Part shown: positions 61,072-64,000 of the stretch, piece after piece
How the letters are laid out: every line of letters starts with the position of its first letter
Numbering within the stretch: the stretch's first letter is position 1
NCBI RefSeq assembly: GCF_015767275.1
Contig: NZ_JADWMY010000013.1
Coordinates: 62,001-126,000 of the forward strand
Origin: Herbaspirillum sp. AP02
Lineage (GTDB): Bacteria > Pseudomonadota > Gammaproteobacteria > Burkholderiales > Burkholderiaceae_D
Reading direction: 5' to 3'
Length of the DNA stretch: 64,000 nt
Notes under the pieces: model-generated
What the model was told of the DNA's origin: nothing
Seen by the model: the letters and a program-made list of their open reading frames with translations, nothing else
The model's database searches: none
Made by a program: the position numbers and the translations under genes

Positions 61072-61995
61072 ATGGAAACCCTCTACCACCTCATCGAGCA
61101 ATACGGTCTGATCCTCGTTTTCGTCAACGTGCTGGTGGAGCAGCTGGGGGCGCCGGTGCCGGCCTATCCGACCCTGATCATCACGGGGGCCTTGTCGGCT
61201 ACCGGTCGCTACTCGCCGCTGCTGTTGCTCGCCCTGGCGGTCTGTGCGGCGTTGATGGCCGATTACGTCTGGTATCTCGCCGGCCGTCGCTACGGGCGCC
61301 AGATCATGTCGCGCCTCTGCCGCATTTCGCTGTCGCCGGATTCCTGTGTGCGCCAGACCGAATCGATCTACCTGCGCTGGGGCGTGCGCTCCTTGTTGCT
61401 GGCCAAGTTCATTCCCGGCTTCGCTTCGATTGCCAGCGCACTCTCCGGCACCATGGGGACGCGCCGCATCAGCTTCCTCCTGTGGGATGCGGCCGGCAGT
61501 GCGTTGTGGGCGGGGTTGGGGATTTTCCTGGGTTCGCTGTTCAGCTCGGCCGTGGATGACCTGTTGAACGTGCTGGCCCAGTTGGGCCATTACGGCATGC
61601 TGATGATCACCGTGGCGCTGGCGGCATTCGTGGCCAACAAGTGGTGGCAGCGCCGGCGCTTCCGCAAGTCGCTGGAGATGGCGCGCATCACCGTGGATGA
61701 ACTCAACACCATGCTCGAACAGGGCAATGCACCCACCATCATCGATGTGCGCTCGCCGCTGTTGCAGCAGGATGGCCGCATCCCGGGGGCGGTGACCATC
61801 TCCAACCAGGAAATCCAGACCTTCGTCTTCGATGGTCCGGTGGAGGGGGAGGTGGTGGTCTATTGCGCCTGTCCCAACGAGGCGTCGGCGGCTGTGGTGG
61901 CGCGCCAGCTGATGCGACGCGGCTACACCCGGGTGCGGCCGCTGACCGGCGGCATCGATGCCTGGCGCGCAGCCGGTTATGCGATCGACGTCTGA
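61072..61995 (+). CDS. VTT/DedA-family membrane protein fused to a rhodanese domain
   Basis: A 307-residue protein. Residues about 1-195 are a DedA/VTT-type membrane domain with E-Q-L-G-A-P-V-P-A-Y-P and A-K-F-I-P-G-F-A-S; the usual Arg of F-x-R-x-x-P is Lys here. Residues about 205-305 are a rhodanese domain with V-D-V-R-S-P and the active-site Cys in V-Y-C-A-C-P-N-E. It may link lipid or ion movement to sulfur or redox chemistry; the role is unknown. Its 3' end overlaps the convergent OsmC gene by 19 bp. Confidence 0.88.
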   Translation: METLYHLIEQYGLILVFVNVLVEQLGAPVPAYPTLIITGALSATGRYSPLLLLALAVCAALMADYVWYLAGRRYGRQIMSRLCRISLSPDSCVRQTESIYLRWGVRSLLLAKFIPGFASIASALSGTMGTRRISFLLWDAAGSALWAGLGIFLGSLFSSAVDDLLNVLAQLGHYGMLMITVALAAFVANKWWQRRRFRKSLEMARITVDELNTMLEQGNAPTIIDVRSPLLQQDGRIPGAVTISNQEIQTFVFDGPVEGEVVVYCACPNEASAAVVARQLMRRGYTRVRPLTGGIDAWRAAGYAIDV

Positions 61996-62363
61996 ATTGC
62001 CGTACCCTGGCGGATGGTCTTGGTGACCGGGGTCTTTTCGCAGATTTCCGCCAGGCGGGTCAGTTGCTCCTGGCTCAGCGCATTGCCGAAACTGATCTTG
62101 CGGGTGATGGTTTCCAGGCCGCTGTCGTCGCGGCCGAAGTGGGCGTCTACCGCGATGCTGCCCAGGTCCCAGCCCTTGCGGTCGGCGTACATGCGCAAGG
62201 TCAGCGAGGTGCAGGATGCCAGCGCGGCCAGCAGCAGTTCATAGGGCGCGGGACCGGTGTCCTTGCCGCCATTGCTTTCCGGTTCATCCGACTTGAGCTG
62301 GTGGATGCGCGCCTTGATGTCCTGGGCGTAGCCGGCGGCATTATGCAGGGTGACGTGGGCCAT
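61977..62363 (-). CDS. OsmC family peroxiredoxin-like protein
   Basis: A 128-residue OsmC/Ohr-fold protein. The paired Cys are in L-A-S-C-T-S-L-T-L and A-E-I-C-E-K-T-P-V, matching the thiol peroxidase active site; the catalytic Arg is likely in the first strands or L-R-M-Y-A-D-R. It would reduce organic hydroperoxides. It overlaps the end of the convergent VTT-rhodanese gene, and the IclR gene lies upstream on the same strand. Confidence 0.9.
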   Translation of the reverse strand: MAHVTLHNAAGYAQDIKARIHQLKSDEPESNGGKDTGPAPYELLLAALASCTSLTLRMYADRKGWDLGSIAVDAHFGRDDSGLETITRKISFGNALSQEQLTRLAEICEKTPVTKTIRQGTAIQTSIA

Positions 62364-62456
62364 GGGGTCTCCGATCGGTAGTCTGTGTAGCGGTAAGGGG
62401 GAGCGGCGATTGTGACACAGGCGCGGTGGACGTTCTTGTACTTTCCTGCTGTGGCC

Positions 62457-63248
62457 TCACACCAGCGTGCGCACCGAATTGGAGATCGAGCGTGCGCACT
62501 CCAATACCAGCGGCCCCAGCTTGCGTTCGGCATCCTCGGCCGTCCAGCGGCTGGTCGGCGCCACCACGTGCACGGAAGCCACTGGCCGGCGCTCGCTGTT
62601 GAAGATGGGCGCGGCCACCGTCATGTCGCCCAGGAACAGTTCTTCCCGGTTGCTGGCAAAGCCGCGTTCGCGGGCCATCCTGACCATGTCCATGATCTCT
62701 TCCACCCCGGTGCGTGTATGCGGCGTGTGCACGGCGCGCTCGCTGGAGAGCAGCAGCGCCTGCGCTTCGCCCTCGTCCAGCCCGCTCAGGTAGGCGCGCC
62801 CGGAGGCGGTGCAATACATGGGGATGCGGCTGCCGATGGGCATGTGGATGGGAATGAACTTGCTGGCCACGAAGCGGGCCACGTAGACCATCTCGCGCTC
62901 GTAGGGCTCGGTGAGGTTGACGGTCTCGCCGGTCATGTTGGCCAGTTCCGAGAGGAAGGGATTGGCCACGTCCACCAGGATGTCGGCCGCCAGGTAGTTG
63001 TAGCCCACCTCTAACACCTTGGGCGTGAGCTGGTAGCGGCGGGTCCTGGGATGCTTGCAGATGTAGCCCAGTGTTTCCAGCGTATGCACCATGCGTTGCG
63101 CCGAGCTCTTGGAAATGGCCGTGGCGCTGGCCACGTCGCCCAGGGTCATGGTGCGGCGCTGGGCATTGAAGGCGCGCAGCACGGCCAGGCCTTTTTCCAG
63201 TGATTGATTGAACAGCAGGTCGGTGGGGCTTGCTTCGGTCTCGCTCAT
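62457..63248 (-). CDS. IclR family transcriptional regulator
   Basis: A 263-residue protein with an N-terminal winged HTH (G-L-A-V-L-R-A-F-N to I-S-K-S-S-A-Q-R-M-V-H-T-L-E-T-L-G-Y) and a C-terminal GAF-like IclR effector domain. ATG 63248 is preceded by GAGGAG, so the upstream start at 63320, which would cover the palindrome, is unlikely. It is divergent from an ABC binding-protein gene, and a 10-5-10 palindrome between them is its likely operator. Confidence 0.92.
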   Translation of the reverse strand: MSETEASPTDLLFNQSLEKGLAVLRAFNAQRRTMTLGDVASATAISKSSAQRMVHTLETLGYICKHPRTRRYQLTPKVLEVGYNYLAADILVDVANPFLSELANMTGETVNLTEPYEREMVYVARFVASKFIPIHMPIGSRIPMYCTASGRAYLSGLDEGEAQALLLSSERAVHTPHTRTGVEEIMDMVRMARERGFASNREELFLGDMTVAAPIFNSERRPVASVHVVAPTSRWTAEDAERKLGPLVLECARSISNSVRTLV

Positions 63249-63297
63249 GCCTACTCCTCGCAGATAGGAATGACAGAATTCTACGGGAATTCGCTTC

Positions 63298-63322
63298 TTA
63301 TGTATCGAATATCGATACATAA
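63298..63322. promoter_or_regulatory. Perfect 10-5-10 palindrome, candidate IclR operator
   Basis: TTATGTATCG (63298-63307) and CGATACATAA (63313-63322) flank AATAT. It is 50 bp upstream of the IclR start and ends 8 bp before the -35 box of a plus-strand promoter, so IclR bound here could both repress itself and control the ABC gene. Confidence 0.75.
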
Positions 63323-63329
63323 ATATCTA

Positions 63330-63357
63330 TTGACGATTCGAGTAAACCAAATATACT
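63330..63357 (+). promoter_or_regulatory. Near-consensus sigma-70 promoter for the ABC binding-protein gene
   Basis: TTGACG (63330-63335) and TATACT (63352-63357) are separated by 16 bases, each matching 5 of 6 consensus positions. Transcription would begin near 63364, giving a leader of about 260 bases before ATG 63624. Confidence 0.65.
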
Positions 63358-63623
63358 TAATCGAAGGCCGTATATTGATATTCATGCATCTTTGTTTGTC
63401 GTCTGCCGTTCTTCCCGCCTCAGCCCTTCCAGCCGCTTCAGTGGTTTAAGTCGCATCGCGCCATACCGGGTAGTCCGATGCAGGCCGGGCCGGGGAGGAA
63501 GACCGGAAACCGCGTCCCCGCCCGGGGGCGCTGCAGTCCACACCGCCGTCGGCACCTGCCGGCGTGCGGACTTCCAGCCGTTCGTTCCGATCCGTCGTGA
63601 TCTTGTGCCAAAGGGGGAGTCGT

Positions 63624-64000
63624 ATGAAGTCGTTCAATCTGCCATCCAGTCGCCTGTTGCATCGTCTGCTGTCGCCACTGCTCGGGGCTGCGGTCCTGAT
63701 GTCGGTGCTGGCCGCCGCGCCTGCCATGGCCCAGTCCAGCTACAACGTGGGCGCCACCTCCACCGGGGTGCCTTTCACCTTCCTCGATATCAAGACCAAC
63801 AAGCTGCAGGGCATGATGGTCGATACCGTCACGGCGGTGGGCAGCAAGGCCGGCTTTTCGGTGAACATCCAGCAGACGCCGTTCTCCGCGCTGATCCCCT
63901 CGCTGACCGGCAACAAGATCGACATCATCGCCGCGGCCATGTTGAAGACCGAGGCCCGCGCCCAGATCGTGGACTTCAGTGATCCGGTCTATTCCTATGG
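63624..64000 (+). CDS. Amino-acid-type ABC transporter substrate-binding protein (3' end beyond window)
   Basis: The first 125 codons of a family 3 periplasmic binding protein. A signal peptide runs to A-M-A-Q (about residue 37). The mature part reads S-Y-N-V-G-A-T-S-T-G-V-P-F-T-F-L-D and later N-K-I-D-I-I-A-A-A-M-L-K-T-E-A-R, then D-F-S-D-P-V-Y-S-Y, the standard SBP_bac_3 pattern. AAGGGGGAG precedes ATG 63624. Transport partners should lie to the right. Control by the divergent IclR protein is likely. Confidence 0.9.
   Translation, partial: MKSFNLPSSRLLHRLLSPLLGAAVLMSVLAAAPAMAQSSYNVGATSTGVPFTFLDIKTNKLQGMMVDTVTAVGSKAGFSVNIQQTPFSALIPSLTGNKIDIIAAAMLKTEARAQIVDFSDPVYSY

Larger units (their letters stand above)
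63249..63623. other. 375-bp divergent control region between IclR and the ABC binding protein
   Basis: The left part is AT-rich and holds the palindrome (63298-63322) and a near-consensus promoter (63330-63357). The right part, about 63460-63600, is GC-rich with no convincing gene and would be a roughly 260-base 5' leader of the ABC gene. Small GC-rich stems can be drawn in it, but no riboswitch class was recognised. Confidence 0.5.

Noticed and set aside
63392-63982. A 196-codon plus-strand frame at the right end
   Set aside because: The frame one base away, starting at ATG 63624 with a strong ribosome site, encodes a signal peptide and a family 3 binding-protein start, so the 63392 frame is spurious there.
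1-64000. Mobile elements, integrase genes, CRISPR arrays, tRNA or rRNA genes
   Set aside because: No transposase or integrase motif, no regularly spaced repeat array, and no cloverleaf or rRNA-like sequence was seen when reading intergenic regions. Absence is judged by eye; tRNAscan and ISfinder-type searches would settle it.

Overview
The window is GC-rich, densely coded chromosomal DNA with no rRNA or tRNA gene, CRISPR array, insertion sequence or phage gene that I could recognise. The gene families (fumarylacetoacetase/maleylacetoacetate isomerase, MaeB malic enzyme with a phosphotransacetylase tail, many LysR, TetR, AraC, GntR, LacI and IclR regulators, and ACS-type MFS transporters paired with glucarate dehydratases) suggest a metabolically versatile, flagellated soil or plant-associated betaproteobacterium of the Burkholderiales. 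A Herbaspirillum-like member of the Oxalobacteraceae is my best guess; this is inferred from protein character only.

Layout. 1-1700: end of tyrosine/homogentisate catabolism (fahA, cut by the window edge, then maiA). 1713-4347: a MaoC hotdog protein and an isolated fliD with repeated flagellin-IN modules. 4624-12630: a minus-strand amine-catabolism block (Lrp regulator, class III aminotransferase, succinate-semialdehyde dehydrogenase, PuuB-like FAD oxidase, GhrA-like reductase) containing two paralogous two-domain GNAT acetyltransferases. 13198-28194: an uncharacterised uptake and catabolism region with a HAD-type dehalogenase homologue, a peptide-type ABC transporter with fused ATPases, a bicupin, a DadA-like FAD oxidase, LysR, RidA, aldehyde dehydrogenase, M20 amidohydrolase, a D-threonine-aldolase-like PLP enzyme and a second LysR. 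28285-30044: a small DUF1127-like protein and a chemoreceptor.

30423-34003: a sugar-acid module (glucarate-dehydratase-like enzyme, MFS transporter, divergent GntR/FCD regulator). 34107-39653: maeB, a DUF2076 protein, an M24 peptidase homologue and a GlxA-type regulator. 39754-49469: two TetR/SDR units, an extra TetR gene and a complete tripartite RND efflux operon. 49688-55596: MarR and MFS, a secreted trypsin-like protease with an unrecognised N-terminal region, AraC, a small cupin and another MFS. 55630-60864: dkgB and a second sugar-acid module (LacI, gudD, gudP). 61072-64000: a VTT/DedA-rhodanese fusion, OsmC, IclR and the start of an amino-acid-type ABC binding protein cut by the window edge.

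The most informative content is in the regulatory DNA. Several control circuits can be read directly: two copies of a 46-bp dyad element at the RND/TetR/SDR locus, two near-identical TetR operators framing a TetR-SDR pair, three LacI operators at the gudD locus, a perfect 16-bp palindrome at the GntR locus, a 25-bp palindrome next to a consensus-like promoter upstream of the IclR-linked ABC gene, and a shared 29-bp site that links the LysR/RidA operon to the D-threonine-aldolase-like gene.
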